From contig NZ_SMRP01000005.1 in NCBI RefSeq assembly GCF_004353915.1, positions 163,769 to 227,768 of the forward strand: a stretch of 64,000 bases of DNA. Direction: 5' to 3'. The DNA comes from Paraburkholderia silviterrae. GTDB lineage: Bacteria > Pseudomonadota > Gammaproteobacteria > Burkholderiales > Burkholderiaceae. Each line of letters begins with the position of its first letter. Position 1 is the stretch's first letter. A program made the translations under genes and the position numbers. This document shows positions 49,891-61,927 of this stretch, piece by piece. The notes beneath the pieces are model-generated. The model did not search any database. It was not told where the DNA came from and saw only the letters and a program-made list of their open reading frames with translations.

Positions 49891-50023
49891 CGACAAACCT
49901 GCGGCAGCCAAATCGCGCTATCCGGCCGGACAGCGCGTCTCGAACCACTGAAATTCTGCTGACGAAACCGATCGTCCAACAGCTGGCCTCATGGCGTAGG
50001 AAGCGCCCAGACTGGCCCGAAAA

Positions 50024-50053
50024 ACAAACGCCCCGCAATTGCGGGGCGTTTGT
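50024..50053 (-). terminator. Intrinsic terminator downstream of pbpG
   Basis: ACAAACGCCCCGC pairs perfectly with GCGGGGCGTTTGT around AATT. On the minus strand the stem is followed by TTTTT, so it ends the pbpG transcript, 46 bases after the pbpG stop. Confidence 0.88.
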
Positions 50054-50099
50054 GCTGGAGAAGCCGAAAGCGGCTTGATTGGCCTGATATCGGGCCCGA

Positions 50100-51284
50100 T
50101 CAGGTGCCCGGGCCGCCCGCGTCCGCGCTCGTGATGCGCGGCTGCTGGTCGGCACCGCCGTTATCGAGCCACGTGCGCACGCGAGTCGCATCGGCGAAAC
50201 GCGAATACTTGCCGCTCGAATCGAGCAGCACCATGATGACCGGGCGGCTGTGGACCGTCGTCTGCATCACGAGGCACTCGCCCGCTTCGTTGATGAAGCC
50301 GGTCTTCTGCAGGCCGATGTCCCACGACGGATTGCGGATCAGTGCGTTCGTGCTGTTGTAGGCGAGATTGCGCTTGCCCGTAAACACGTCGTAGCTACGA
50401 TCGGTCGAGAACTGGCGGATCATCGGATACTGATAGGCCGCGTTCACCATCTTCACGAGGTCACGCGCGGTCGAGACGTTGTGGCTAGAGAGCCCCGTGG
50501 AATTCTCGAAGTGCGTGTCGGTCATGCCAAGCTGCTTCGCCTTGGCGTTCATGGCCGCGATGAACGCAGGACGCCCACCCGGGTAGTAACGCGAAAGCGC
50601 CGCCGCCGCGCGGTTTTCCGACGCCATCAGCGCGATATGCAGCATGTCTTCGCGCGAGAGCACCGAGCCCACCGAGAGGCGCGAACCGGTGTTCTTCTCG
50701 TAGTCGCGGTCTTCGTCGGTGACTTCGATCTGTTCGGTGAGCGGCGCCTTGGAATCGAGCACGACCATCGCGGTCATCAGCTTGGAGATCGAGGCGATCG
50801 GCACGACGGCATGCGAATTCTTGTCGAAGAGCGGTTCCAGCGAGTTCTGGTCGACCACGTAGGCCACGCCCGAGCGCAGCATCAGCGAATCGGGCGTTTC
50901 ATGCAGGCCGAACGCCTGGCCCACGGTCGGCTGACGCGGCTCGAACGCAACACGGCGCACCGCCGTGTGATGGCGGCCGTTCATCGTGTAGCTGACGCGG
51001 CGCTTCTTGACTGTCGGACGCGCATCGTCTTCCTTCGCGGCGACAGTGCGGGTCGCACCCGCTTTTTTGGCAACCTTCGCGGGCGCCTGCGCGCTGCTCG
51101 TGGCCTTCTTGGCAGTCTTTTTGGCCTTGGCCGTATTGGCCGCAGCGGTGTTCTGCGACGCAGCAAAAGCGCCCTCGGGCACTACGAGCGTCGCACTGAT
51201 GACCACGGAGACAGCCACCGACAGCGCGGTACTGACAACCGATGAGGGCACCAGCTTGAACGACAGGAGCTTGTCGGATTTCAT
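50100..51284 (-). CDS. pbpG: D-alanyl-D-alanine endopeptidase PbpG (PBP7-like)
   Basis: A periplasmic serine peptidase that cuts peptidoglycan cross-links. The 394-residue product has a signal peptide (LVVPEGAFAAS cleavage area), then the S11 motifs SISKL (nucleophile Ser), SEN (MASENRAA) and KTG (QKTGFINEAG). Between the signal and the catalytic domain lies a Lys/Ala-rich stretch (residues about 50-90) not present in E. coli PBP7. ATG 51284 (MKSDKLLSFKLVPSS) is chosen as the start of the signal peptide. A promoter fits at 51320-51348. Confidence 0.92.
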   Translation of the reverse strand: MKSDKLLSFKLVPSSVVSTALSVAVSVVISATLVVPEGAFAASQNTAAANTAKAKKTAKKATSSAQAPAKVAKKAGATRTVAAKEDDARPTVKKRRVSYTMNGRHHTAVRRVAFEPRQPTVGQAFGLHETPDSLMLRSGVAYVVDQNSLEPLFDKNSHAVVPIASISKLMTAMVVLDSKAPLTEQIEVTDEDRDYEKNTGSRLSVGSVLSREDMLHIALMASENRAAAALSRYYPGGRPAFIAAMNAKAKQLGMTDTHFENSTGLSSHNVSTARDLVKMVNAAYQYPMIRQFSTDRSYDVFTGKRNLAYNSTNALIRNPSWDIGLQKTGFINEAGECLVMQTTVHSRPVIMVLLDSSGKYSRFADATRVRTWLDNGGADQQPRITSADAGGPGT

Positions 51285-51319
51285 TGGTGTTCTGGATGAA
51301 GCGGCGGGATCGTTCGCCA

Positions 51320-51348
51320 AGTGTAGTAAAACCACGAAAAATTCGCAA
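51320..51348 (-). promoter_or_regulatory. Sigma-70 type promoter for pbpG
   Basis: On the minus strand TTGCGA (51343-51348) and TACACT (51320-51325) are 17 bases apart, about 36 bases upstream of the pbpG ATG. Confidence 0.6.
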
Positions 51349-51868
51349 ATTGAAGCACTTATGGCTACTCGTTAAACCGAAGTCTGGCTTTCAATTGAGC
51401 TGACCAATGCGCTTCGCACATTCGATGGAGAGAGACAATCGCCTGGGCGGTCCCACCCTTCTGCGCCTTGCGCCGGCAACGTTTGTTGATTGCCTACGCA
51501 TTGACGGCGCACGCCATGCAGAACTTGATGTGGGGGAAATACCGAGGACGATTCTCTGACACCGGTGCCGCCGAACCACGCGACGCGCATTCGACAGCAA
51601 TAGATCTTTAACGTTCCATGACGAAATCTGGTGGACGCGACAAGTTCAATCCGGCACCGGCCTTCAACGAATCATACGGCGCACGCCACGGACGGCGCGC
51701 ATCGTAAGACTCAATCTTGCCAGATCGAGCGCACCTATGCTTGACCGTGTCAGGAAAGGCCGCGCAGTAAGTCGGATGCAGACACTATGCCGCAGTTCAG
51801 CGAGACGCCTGGGCGCAAGTTCATGCCGAGCGCATAAGTAGTTGTTTAATAATACTTTCATGTAATTG
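51349..51868. other. Gene-free stretch between pbpG and the phaP promoter
   Basis: About 520 bases without a frame that looks coding on either strand. It is less regular than neighbouring coding DNA and could be decayed gene sequence, but I recognise no transposase, RNA or repeat in it. Confidence 0.5.
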
Positions 51869-51936
51869 TGCGTCGCACCAAAAGTTCTTGACTTTCGTCT
51901 CCAGCGACCTAAAATCGAGATTAATGTTGCGACGCA
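51869..51936 (+). promoter_or_regulatory. phaP promoter flanked by two PhaR-like TGC-N3-GCA sites
   Basis: TTGACT (51888-51893), a 16-base spacer and TAAAAT (51910-51915) form a promoter about 110 bases before phaP. TGCGTCGCA (51869-51877) lies just upstream and TGCGACGCA (51928-51936) just downstream; both are followed by CCAAA. TGC-N3-GCA is the kind of site reported for the polyhydroxyalkanoate repressor PhaR, so repression of the phasin when no polymer is present is plausible. phaR itself is not in the window. Confidence 0.6.
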
Positions 51937-52024
51937 CCAAAGCGCCGTGCAGATCACTCTGAGTCTTGCCACTTACTTCAGGCGACCCGCGAACGAGGCC
52001 GCCAAACATCCAGGAGCGTAAACC

Positions 52025-52600
52025 ATGAGTCTGCTGACCCCTGAGCAATTCGCCGCTGCCCAGAAAGCCAACCTCGAAACGCTGTTCGGTCTCACCGGCA
52101 AGGCATTCGAAGGCGTGGAAAAGCTCGTCGAATTGAATCTTCAGGCCGTTCGCTCGAACCTGGCGGAATCGCAGGAACAGGCGCAGCGCGCGCTGTCGGC
52201 AAAGGACGCGCAAGAGTTCTTCGCCCTGCAATCGAGCTTCGCTCAACCGCTCGCCGAAAAGCTGCTCTCGTACGGCCGCCACGTCTATGAAATCGCCTCG
52301 GCTACGCAAGCCGAGTTCGCCAAGGTCGCTGAAGCGCACTACGAAGAGCAGAACCGCAAGGTCCAGTCGCTCGTCGACAACGTCGCCAAGAACGCACCGG
52401 CCGGTTCGGAAACCGCCGTCGCCGTGATCAAGTCGGCCATCAACGCTGCGAACACGACCTACGAAACGGTCCACAAGGCCACCAAGCAAGCCGTCGAAAT
52501 CGCCGAAAGCAACTTCAACGCCGCCACCGCCGCAGCCAGCAAGGCTGCTGCGCAAGCTTCGCGTTCGGCTGCCGCCGCTACCGCCAAGAAGCCGGCCTGA
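52025..52600 (+). CDS. phaP: Phasin family protein PhaP
   Basis: Phasins coat polyhydroxyalkanoate granules and control their number and size. The 191-residue protein is almost wholly helical: [20 protein letters not shown], then [20 protein letters not shown] and a long C-terminal Ala/Lys-rich helix ([20 protein letters not shown]). The Burkholderia/Cupriavidus phasin family begins in the same way. A single-gene unit with its own promoter at 51888-51915 and a terminator at 52758. Confidence 0.92.
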   Translation: MSLLTPEQFAAAQKANLETLFGLTGKAFEGVEKLVELNLQAVRSNLAESQEQAQRALSAKDAQEFFALQSSFAQPLAEKLLSYGRHVYEIASATQAEFAKVAEAHYEEQNRKVQSLVDNVAKNAPAGSETAVAVIKSAINAANTTYETVHKATKQAVEIAESNFNAATAAASKAAAQASRSAAAATAKKPA

Positions 52601-52757
52601 ACGTCGCGTATCGACCTGTGGCGCGCTGAAATGCGCGCCCAGCGCCGGACCTGACGCTCCGGTCCGGCACGTCGCTTGCCCGGTCGCTGGAGGCCGGGAA
52701 TTTTTTTACGCTCCGGCGCCTCTCGCAGCCAATCACAGCGACCCTACTGCCCAAGTG

Positions 52758-52790
52758 AAAACGGCGCACTCCTCGCGGAGTGCGCCGTTT
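52758..52790. terminator. Bidirectional intrinsic terminator between phaP and lpdA
   Basis: AAACGGCGCACTCC pairs with GGAGTGCGCCGTTT around TCGC, with an A-run on the left and T-run on the right. It lies 157 bases after phaP on plus and just after the lpdA stop on minus, so it may serve both. Confidence 0.87.
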
Positions 52791-52809
52791 CTTCATGCGC
52801 GCGGCAAAC

Positions 52810-54579
52810 TTACTTCTTCTTTTGCGGCGGCAGGTCCGTGCAGACGCCTTCGTACAGCTCGGCGGCCATGCCTACCGACTCGCCCAGCGTCGGGTGCGGG
52901 TGGATCGTCTTGCCGATGTCGGTCGCGTCCGCGCCCATTTCCACGGCGAGGCAGACTTCGCTGATGAGGTCGCCCGCGTTCAGGCCGACGATGCCGCCGC
53001 CGATCACGCGATGCGTCTCTTCGTCGAAGATCAGCTTGGTGAAGCCCTCGTCGCGGCCATTGGCGATCGCGCGGCCCGAAGCGGCCCACGGGAACACCGC
53101 CTTGCCGTACTTGATGCCTTCGGCCTTGCACTGCTCTTCGGTCTTGCCGGCCCACGCCACTTCCGGATCGGTGTAGGCCACCGACGGAATCTGCAGGGCG
53201 TCGAAGTACGCCTTCTCGCCGTGCGCCGCTTCGGCCGCCACGTGGCCTTCATGCACGGCCTTGTGCGCGAGCATCGGCTGACCGACGACGTCGCCAATCG
53301 CGAAGATGTGCGGCACGTTGGTGCGCTGCTGCTTGTCGACTTCGATGAAGCCGCGATCCGTCACCGCCACGCCGGCCTTGTCCGCGCCGATCTTCTTGCC
53401 GTTGGGCGAGCGGCCCACGGCGACCAGCACGAGGTCGTAGCGCTGCGCTTCGGCCGGAGCCTTCTCGCCTTCGAACGAGACGTAGATGCCGTCGTCCTTC
53501 GCCTCGGCCTTCGTCGTTTTGGTCTTGAGCATGACGTTCGCGAAGCGCTTCGCGTTGTACTTCTCCCAGACCTTCACGAGATCGCGGTCGGCGCCGGCCA
53601 TCAGGCCGTCGAGCATTTCCACGACGTCGATCTGCGCGCCGAGCGTCGCGTAAACCGTCGCCATTTCCAGGCCGATAATGCCGCCGCCGATCACCAGCAT
53701 CTTCTGCGGGATCTGGCGCAGTTCGAGCGCGCCGGTCGAGTCGACCACGCGCGGATCTTCCGGCATGAACGGCAGCTTCACAGCCTGCGAGCCGGCTGCG
53801 ATGATCGCCTGCTTGAAGCGGACAATCTTCTTGCCGCCCTCGCCCGCCACTTCCATGTGGTACGGATCGAGGAACGTGCCAAGACCGGTCACGACTTCGA
53901 CCTTGCGCGCCTTCGCCATGCCGGCGAGACCGCCGGTGAGCTTCTTGACCACGCCCGACTTGAAATCGCGCAACTTGTCCAGATCGATCTGCGGTTTGCC
54001 GAACGTGATGCCGTGCGAGCCGAGCGCTTCGGCTTCGTCGATCACGAGCGCCGTGTGCAGGAGCGCCTTCGACGGAATGCAGCCGACGTTCAGGCACACG
54101 CCGCCAAGCGTCGAATAGCGCTCGACGAGCACGGTCTTCATGCCGAGGTCGGCGGAGCGGAACGCCGCCGAATAGCCGCCGGGACCGGCGCCGAGCACGA
54201 GCATGTCGCATTCGACGTCGGCGCTGCCGCCAAAGCTGCCGGCTTGCGGCGCGCTTGCTGCCGCCTTCGGCGCTTCGGCAGCCTTCGGTGCCTCGGCCTT
54301 CGGTGCTGCAGCCGGAGCCGCCGCGCCCGCCGTTGCACCTTCGGAAGCTTCGACCAGCGCGATCACGGTGCCTTGCGACGCCTTGTCGCCCGCCTTGATC
54401 TTCACTTCCTTGACGGTGCCCGCGACATCGCTGGGCACTTCCATCGTGGCCTTGTCCGACTCGAGCGAGAGCAGCGTCTGCTCTTTCTCGATCACGTCGC
54501 CGGCCTTGATGTTGACTTCGATGACGTCGATATCCTTGAAGTCGCCGATATCCGGCACTTTCACTTCGACGAGACTCAT
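52810..54579 (-). CDS. lpdA: Dihydrolipoyl dehydrogenase with N-terminal lipoyl domain (PDH E3)
   Basis: E3 of pyruvate dehydrogenase reoxidises dihydrolipoamide with NAD+. This 589-residue form carries an N-terminal lipoyl domain (lipoyl Lys43 in LESDKATMEVPS), an Ala/Pro-rich linker, then FAD- and NAD-binding domains with the redox-active disulfide in GGVCLNVGCIPSKALL and the C-terminal His-Glu (HPHPTLGES). A fused lipoyl domain on E3 is seen in Neisseria and betaproteobacteria. It is third in aceE-aceF-lpdA, 87 bases after aceF. Confidence 0.96.
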   Translation of the reverse strand: MSLVEVKVPDIGDFKDIDVIEVNIKAGDVIEKEQTLLSLESDKATMEVPSDVAGTVKEVKIKAGDKASQGTVIALVEASEGATAGAAAPAAAPKAEAPKAAEAPKAAASAPQAGSFGGSADVECDMLVLGAGPGGYSAAFRSADLGMKTVLVERYSTLGGVCLNVGCIPSKALLHTALVIDEAEALGSHGITFGKPQIDLDKLRDFKSGVVKKLTGGLAGMAKARKVEVVTGLGTFLDPYHMEVAGEGGKKIVRFKQAIIAAGSQAVKLPFMPEDPRVVDSTGALELRQIPQKMLVIGGGIIGLEMATVYATLGAQIDVVEMLDGLMAGADRDLVKVWEKYNAKRFANVMLKTKTTKAEAKDDGIYVSFEGEKAPAEAQRYDLVLVAVGRSPNGKKIGADKAGVAVTDRGFIEVDKQQRTNVPHIFAIGDVVGQPMLAHKAVHEGHVAAEAAHGEKAYFDALQIPSVAYTDPEVAWAGKTEEQCKAEGIKYGKAVFPWAASGRAIANGRDEGFTKLIFDEETHRVIGGGIVGLNAGDLISEVCLAVEMGADATDIGKTIHPHPTLGESVGMAAELYEGVCTDLPPQKKK

Positions 54580-54666
54580 GGTGTCCCCTTATGGAACGAC
54601 CGGCCACGCCCGCCGCGACGCGCACCCGTTGGTGCGGCGCCGCGGCGCGAGCCGGTCGAAGCGGTT

Positions 54667-56337
54667 TTACAGGATCACGCGGCGGAAATCGCCGAGGATC
54701 TGGCCGAGGTACGCGTTAAAGCGCGCGGCAGCGGCGCCGTCGATCACGCGGTGGTCGTACGAGAGCGAGAGCGGCAGCGTGAGGCGCGGCACGAACTGCT
54801 TGCCGTCCCACACTGGCTTCATGGCGCTCTTCGAGAGGCCCAGGATCGCCACTTCGGGCGCGTTGATGATCGGCGTGAAGTTCGTGCCGCCGATGCCGCC
54901 GAGCGACGAGATCGAGAAGCAGCCGCCTTGCATCTGGTCGGGCTTCAACTTGCCTTCGCGCGCGAGCTTCGAGAGCTCGGCCATTTCCCTGGCGATGTCG
55001 ACGAGGCCCTTCTTGTCCGCGTCCCGGATCACCGGCACGACGAGGCCGTTCGGCGTGTCAGCGGCAAAACCGATGTGGTAGTACTGCTTGAATACGAGAT
55101 TGTCGCCGTCGAGGCTCGCGTTGAACGCCGGGAACTTCTTCAGCGCCGCGACGCAGGCCTTGATGACGAACGCGAGCATCGTGAACTTCACGCCCGACTT
55201 CTCGTTTTCCTTGTTCAGCTGCACGCGCAGCGCTTCGAGGTCGGTGATGTCCGCTTCGTCGTTGTTCGTGACGTGCGGGATCATGACCCAGTTGCGGTGC
55301 AGGTTCGCGCCGGAAATCTTCTTGATGCGCGAAAGCGGCTGCGAGTCGATCGGACCGAACTTCGTGAAGTCGACCTTCGGCCACGGCAGCAGGTTCAGGC
55401 CCGCGCCGCCGCCGGCAGGTGCCGCGGCAGCGGCAGGCGCCGCCAGCGCGCCCGTCATCACGCCCTTCACGAACGCGGTGACGTCGTCCTGGGTGATGCG
55501 GCCCTTCGGCCCCGTGCCCGTGACGCGGCCGACGTCCACGCCCAGATCGCGCGCGAACTTGCGCACGGACGGCGATGCGTGGCTCGGACGGCGCGTGCCG
55601 CCTTCGCCTGCCGGGATGATCGGCGCCTGCGCGAGCGCCGACGGTGCGGCGGGTGCGGGCTTGGCCGCGGCGGGCGCAGGGGCGTCCGACGGCTCTTCGA
55701 CGTGCTTCGCAGCCGGGGCGGCGGCAGGCGCCGCAGCACCCTCTGCTTCGACGATGACGATCTCCGTGCCTTCCGACACGTTGTCGCCCACCTTCACTTT
55801 GATTTCCTTGACGACGCCGGCCACCGGGCTCGGCACGTCCATGGTCGCCTTGTCCGACTCGAGCGTGACGAGCGACTGCTCCTTCTCGACGCGCTCGCCA
55901 ACCTTCACGTCGATCTCGATGACCGGCACATCCTTGTAGTCACCGATGTCGGGGACTTTGACGCTTTGCACGCCACCGCTTGCGGCAGGCGCTGCCGCTG
56001 CGGCAGGCGCGGCGGCGGCCGGTGCAGCGGCGGGAGCCGCAGCCGGTGCCGCGGCAGGCGCAGCAGCAGGCGCCGCAGCCGGAGCCGCGGCGGCACCCGC
56101 GCCGTTCAGCACGAGCACGAGCGAGCCTTCCGACACGTTGTCGCCCACCTTGACCTTCACTTCCTTGACCGTGCCCGAGGCCGGGCTCGGCACGTCCATC
56201 GTCGCTTTATCCGATTCCAGCGTGATGAGCGACTGCTCTTTTTCGACGGTATCACCCGCCTTCACCAGCACCTCGATCACAGGAATGTCCGTGTAATCGC
56301 CGATGTCCGGCACTTTGACTTCGATCGCTTGACTCAT
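54667..56337 (-). CDS. aceF: Pyruvate dehydrogenase E2, dihydrolipoyl acetyltransferase
   Basis: E2 forms the PDH core and transfers acetyl from lipoamide to CoA. The 556-residue protein has two lipoyl domains (Lys44 and a second ESDKATM around residue 165), joined by an Ala/Pro-rich linker, a peripheral-subunit-binding domain (ASPSVRKFARDLGVDVGRV) and the catalytic domain with SYDHRVIDGAAAARF near the C-terminus (His of HRVxDG). The linkers are encoded by imperfect repeats of Ala-Ala-Pro codons (55976-56098). ATG 56337 (MSQAIEVKVPDIG) is the family start. Confidence 0.97.
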   Translation of the reverse strand: MSQAIEVKVPDIGDYTDIPVIEVLVKAGDTVEKEQSLITLESDKATMDVPSPASGTVKEVKVKVGDNVSEGSLVLVLNGAGAAAAPAAAPAAAPAAAPAAAPAAAPAAAAPAAAAAPAASGGVQSVKVPDIGDYKDVPVIEIDVKVGERVEKEQSLVTLESDKATMDVPSPVAGVVKEIKVKVGDNVSEGTEIVIVEAEGAAAPAAAPAAKHVEEPSDAPAPAAAKPAPAAPSALAQAPIIPAGEGGTRRPSHASPSVRKFARDLGVDVGRVTGTGPKGRITQDDVTAFVKGVMTGALAAPAAAAAPAGGGAGLNLLPWPKVDFTKFGPIDSQPLSRIKKISGANLHRNWVMIPHVTNNDEADITDLEALRVQLNKENEKSGVKFTMLAFVIKACVAALKKFPAFNASLDGDNLVFKQYYHIGFAADTPNGLVVPVIRDADKKGLVDIAREMAELSKLAREGKLKPDQMQGGCFSISSLGGIGGTNFTPIINAPEVAILGLSKSAMKPVWDGKQFVPRLTLPLSLSYDHRVIDGAAAARFNAYLGQILGDFRRVIL

Positions 56338-56417
56338 TGTTAGTGTCTCCGGGGCCGCATACGACGCGCCTCCCCGCTTCGGGGAGGCGCTCATGCCATG
56401 CACAGGGGGATGATGCG

Positions 56418-59114
<2,697 letters not shown>

Positions 59115-59210
59115 ACTCGTCTCCTGGATGTAGGGGAACGCTGTTGATCGGACCATGCGGATGGCGACCCTTGCGACGTGACCGGGCCGACCGCAGCAGC
59201 TTTGCGGGCG

Positions 59211-59240
59211 ATTGTAATGACCGCCTCTTGCTTCACGCAA
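59211..59240 (-). promoter_or_regulatory. Candidate aceE promoter
   Basis: On the minus strand TTGCGT (59235-59240) and TACAAT (59211-59216) are 18 bases apart, about 100 bases upstream of the aceE ATG. A separate plus-strand TATAAT (59270-59275), about 135 bases before the divergent kinase start, may serve that gene. Confidence 0.5.
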
Positions 59241-59410
59241 GGAATTTTTCGAATCGCGAGATGTAATTTTATAATGTGAAAAATTGCTGCAGTGCACGCT
59301 TAATCGTTCGCGCCCCTGCTCCGATATCGGCCAGTTTGCACCTGTTTATCGGCGATTTACCGCTTTTTTCACGGCGTTCCCGACTCTTTCGCTGAGCTAC
59401 AATCCTTGCC

Positions 59411-61927
59411 ATGTTGACCGAACGGCTTTTCGCACGCTCGGCGCGGCCGCCCGGTTCGCCCGGCGAGTCCTCGCCGTCCCGCTGGCACCACGGACCCTGG
59501 TGGTCGAATTCCTATTTGCTGACGCCGCTCCTGTCGATCCTCGTCTTCCTGATCGTCATGAGCTTGATCTTGTGGAGCCTGAACCGCCGCGAGCAGCAGC
59601 AGCAGGAAGACACGCTCTATCGCAACGTGGCCTGGGCGCAGCAGCAGATCCGCCTGTCCATGACGGGCGCGCAGGAGCAATTGCAGGCGCTCGCGCGCGA
59701 CCTGGTCGCAGGCCACGCCGACCCGCAGTACTTTCAGACGTCCACCACGGACATCATGCAGGGTCATCCCGAGATCCTCTATCTGAACTGGTATACGAGC
59801 CAGCAGGAGCCTCGCTGGCCCAATACGGCCATGCCGGTGTTCGGCCAGCGCCTTGCCAAGCCCAACGACGCGCAGATGGACGAGGCCGTGAAGGCCGCCT
59901 TCGCCGAAGCGCGTTCGTCGCGCCGCCAGGTTTATTCGCCGCTCATTTACGACGACGTGGGCAACGGCTACATCACCTTGCAGACGCCGGTGTACCGCGA
60001 CCGAGATTTCCTCGGCACGATCGCGGCCGTGTTCTCGGTCGAAGGGATCCTGAAGCACGATATCCCGCCCGAGCTGTCCGCCAAGTACAAGATCTCGATC
60101 CTCGACGCCAACAACCGCGAGCTCGCCACCACCTCGACGCGCCCGCGCCTGCCGCACGACGTCTACTACGACCTGCCGCTCGACCCGCCCGGCCAGGGCG
60201 TCTCGGTGCGCGTGTACTCGTTCCCGCAGATGACCAACTTCACGAACAATACGCTCGTGTGGCTGGTCGCGGGTCTGTCGTGCTTCGTGCTGTGGAGCCT
60301 GTGGAGTCTATGGAAGCATACGCGCCAGCGCTTTGAGGCACAGCAGGCGTTGTACGCGGAAGCGTTCTTCCGGCGCGCGATGGAAAATTCCGTGCTGATC
60401 GGCATGCGCGTGCTCGACATGCATGGCCGCATCACGCACGTGAACCCGGCCTTCTGCCGCATGACCGGCTGGGACGAGAGCGATCTGGTGGGCAAGCACG
60501 CGCCGTTCCCCTACTGGCCGCGCGACGCCTACCCCGAAATGCAGCGCCAGCTCGACATGACGCTGCGCGGCAAGGCGCCTTCCTCGGGCTTCGAATTGCG
60601 CGTGCGCCGCAAGGACGGCTCGCAGTTCCACGCGCGCCTCTATGTCTCGCCGCTCATCGACAGCTCGGGCCGCCAGACCGGCTGGATGTCGTCGATGACC
60701 GACATCACCGAGCCCAAGCGCGCGCGCGAAGAGCTCGCCGCCGCGCACGAGCGCTTCACCACCGTGCTCGAGAGCCTGGACGCCGCCGTCTCGGTGCTCG
60801 CCGCCGACGAAGCCGAGCTGCTGTTTGCCAACCGCTACTACCGCCACCTCTTCGGCATCCGTCCGGACGGCCATCTGGAGCTGGCCGGCGGCGGCGGCTT
60901 CGATTCGGCGGCCGCGTCGTCGGACTCGATCGACATGGTTGACGCCTATGCCGGCCTGCCCGCCACCGCGCTCACCGAAAGCGCCGCCGACGCGCAGGAA
61001 GTCTACGTCGAGAGCATCCAGAAGTGGTTCGAGGTGCGCCGCCAGTACATCCAGTGGGTGGATGGCCACCTCGCGCAGATGCAGATCGCGACCGACATCA
61101 CCACGCGCAAGCAGGCTCAGGAGCTGGCCCGCCAGCAGGATGAGAAGCTGCAGTTCACGAGCCGCCTCATGACGATGGGCGAAATGGCCTCGTCGCTCGC
61201 GCACGAGCTGAACCAGCCGCTCGCCGCCATCAACAACTATGCCTCGGGCACCGTCGCGCTCGTGAAATCGGGGCGCGCCGCGCCCGACAACCTCTTGCCC
61301 GTGCTCGAAAAGACCGCGCAGCAAGCGGTGCGCGCGGGCATGATCATCAAGCGCATCCGCGAGTTCGTGAAGCGCAGCGAGCCCAAGCGCCAGGCCACGC
61401 GCGTGGCCGATATCGTTGCCGACGCGGTGGGCCTCGCCGAGATCGAGGCGAGGAAGCGCCGCATCCGCATCGTGACCGACATGCGCTCGCGCATGCCCGT
61501 GATCTACGTCGATCCGGTGCTCATCGAGCAGGTGCTCGTCAATTTGCTGAAGAACGGCGCCGAAGCCATGGCCGACGCGCGCCCGAATCTGGTCGACCCC
61601 GTGATCCGCGTGATCGTGAAGCGCGAAGGCGGCAACGTCTGCATCAGCGTCGTGGACCAGGGCCCCGGCGTGGACGAAGCCACCGCCGAGCGCCTCTTCG
61701 AACCTTTCTACAGCACCAAGTCCGATGGCATGGGCATGGGGCTGAATATTTGCCGCTCGATCATCGAATCGCATCGCGGGCGCCTCTGGGTGGTCAACAA
61801 CGTCGAATCAGACGGCCATATCAGCGGTGCCACGTTCCATTGCAGTCTGCCCATCGGCGAATCGGATCATCCCTCGCGCGACGGATCCGACGAACCGACT
61901 CCACAAACCGTTACGGGAGAGCCATGA
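59411..61927 (+). CDS. PAS-domain sensor histidine kinase (DctB/FixL-like)
   Basis: An 838-residue membrane kinase. Residues 35-55 form the first transmembrane segment (LLTPLLSILVFLIVMSLILW), 60-275 a periplasmic sensor region, then a second helix (FTNNTLVWLVAGLSCFVLWS). A cytoplasmic PAS (VNPAFCRMTGWDESDLVGKH) and possibly a second follow, then HisKA with His598 in LAHELNQPLAAINNYA, and HATPase with N box NLLKNGAEAM, G1 DQGPGVD and G2 GMGMGLNICR. It overlaps the response regulator by four bases (ATGA). Adjacent to aceE on the opposite strand. The signal is unknown. Confidence 0.9.
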   Translation: MLTERLFARSARPPGSPGESSPSRWHHGPWWSNSYLLTPLLSILVFLIVMSLILWSLNRREQQQQEDTLYRNVAWAQQQIRLSMTGAQEQLQALARDLVAGHADPQYFQTSTTDIMQGHPEILYLNWYTSQQEPRWPNTAMPVFGQRLAKPNDAQMDEAVKAAFAEARSSRRQVYSPLIYDDVGNGYITLQTPVYRDRDFLGTIAAVFSVEGILKHDIPPELSAKYKISILDANNRELATTSTRPRLPHDVYYDLPLDPPGQGVSVRVYSFPQMTNFTNNTLVWLVAGLSCFVLWSLWSLWKHTRQRFEAQQALYAEAFFRRAMENSVLIGMRVLDMHGRITHVNPAFCRMTGWDESDLVGKHAPFPYWPRDAYPEMQRQLDMTLRGKAPSSGFELRVRRKDGSQFHARLYVSPLIDSSGRQTGWMSSMTDITEPKRAREELAAAHERFTTVLESLDAAVSVLAADEAELLFANRYYRHLFGIRPDGHLELAGGGGFDSAAASSDSIDMVDAYAGLPATALTESAADAQEVYVESIQKWFEVRRQYIQWVDGHLAQMQIATDITTRKQAQELARQQDEKLQFTSRLMTMGEMASSLAHELNQPLAAINNYASGTVALVKSGRAAPDNLLPVLEKTAQQAVRAGMIIKRIREFVKRSEPKRQATRVADIVADAVGLAEIEARKRRIRIVTDMRSRMPVIYVDPVLIEQVLVNLLKNGAEAMADARPNLVDPVIRVIVKREGGNVCISVVDQGPGVDEATAERLFEPFYSTKSDGMGMGLNICRSIIESHRGRLWVVNNVESDGHISGATFHCSLPIGESDHPSRDGSDEPTPQTVTGEP

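Noticed and set aside
52780-56343. A 1187-codon plus-strand open frame opposite lpdA and aceF
   Set aside because: Arg/His/Val-rich antisense translation of PDH genes with clear motifs on the minus strand.
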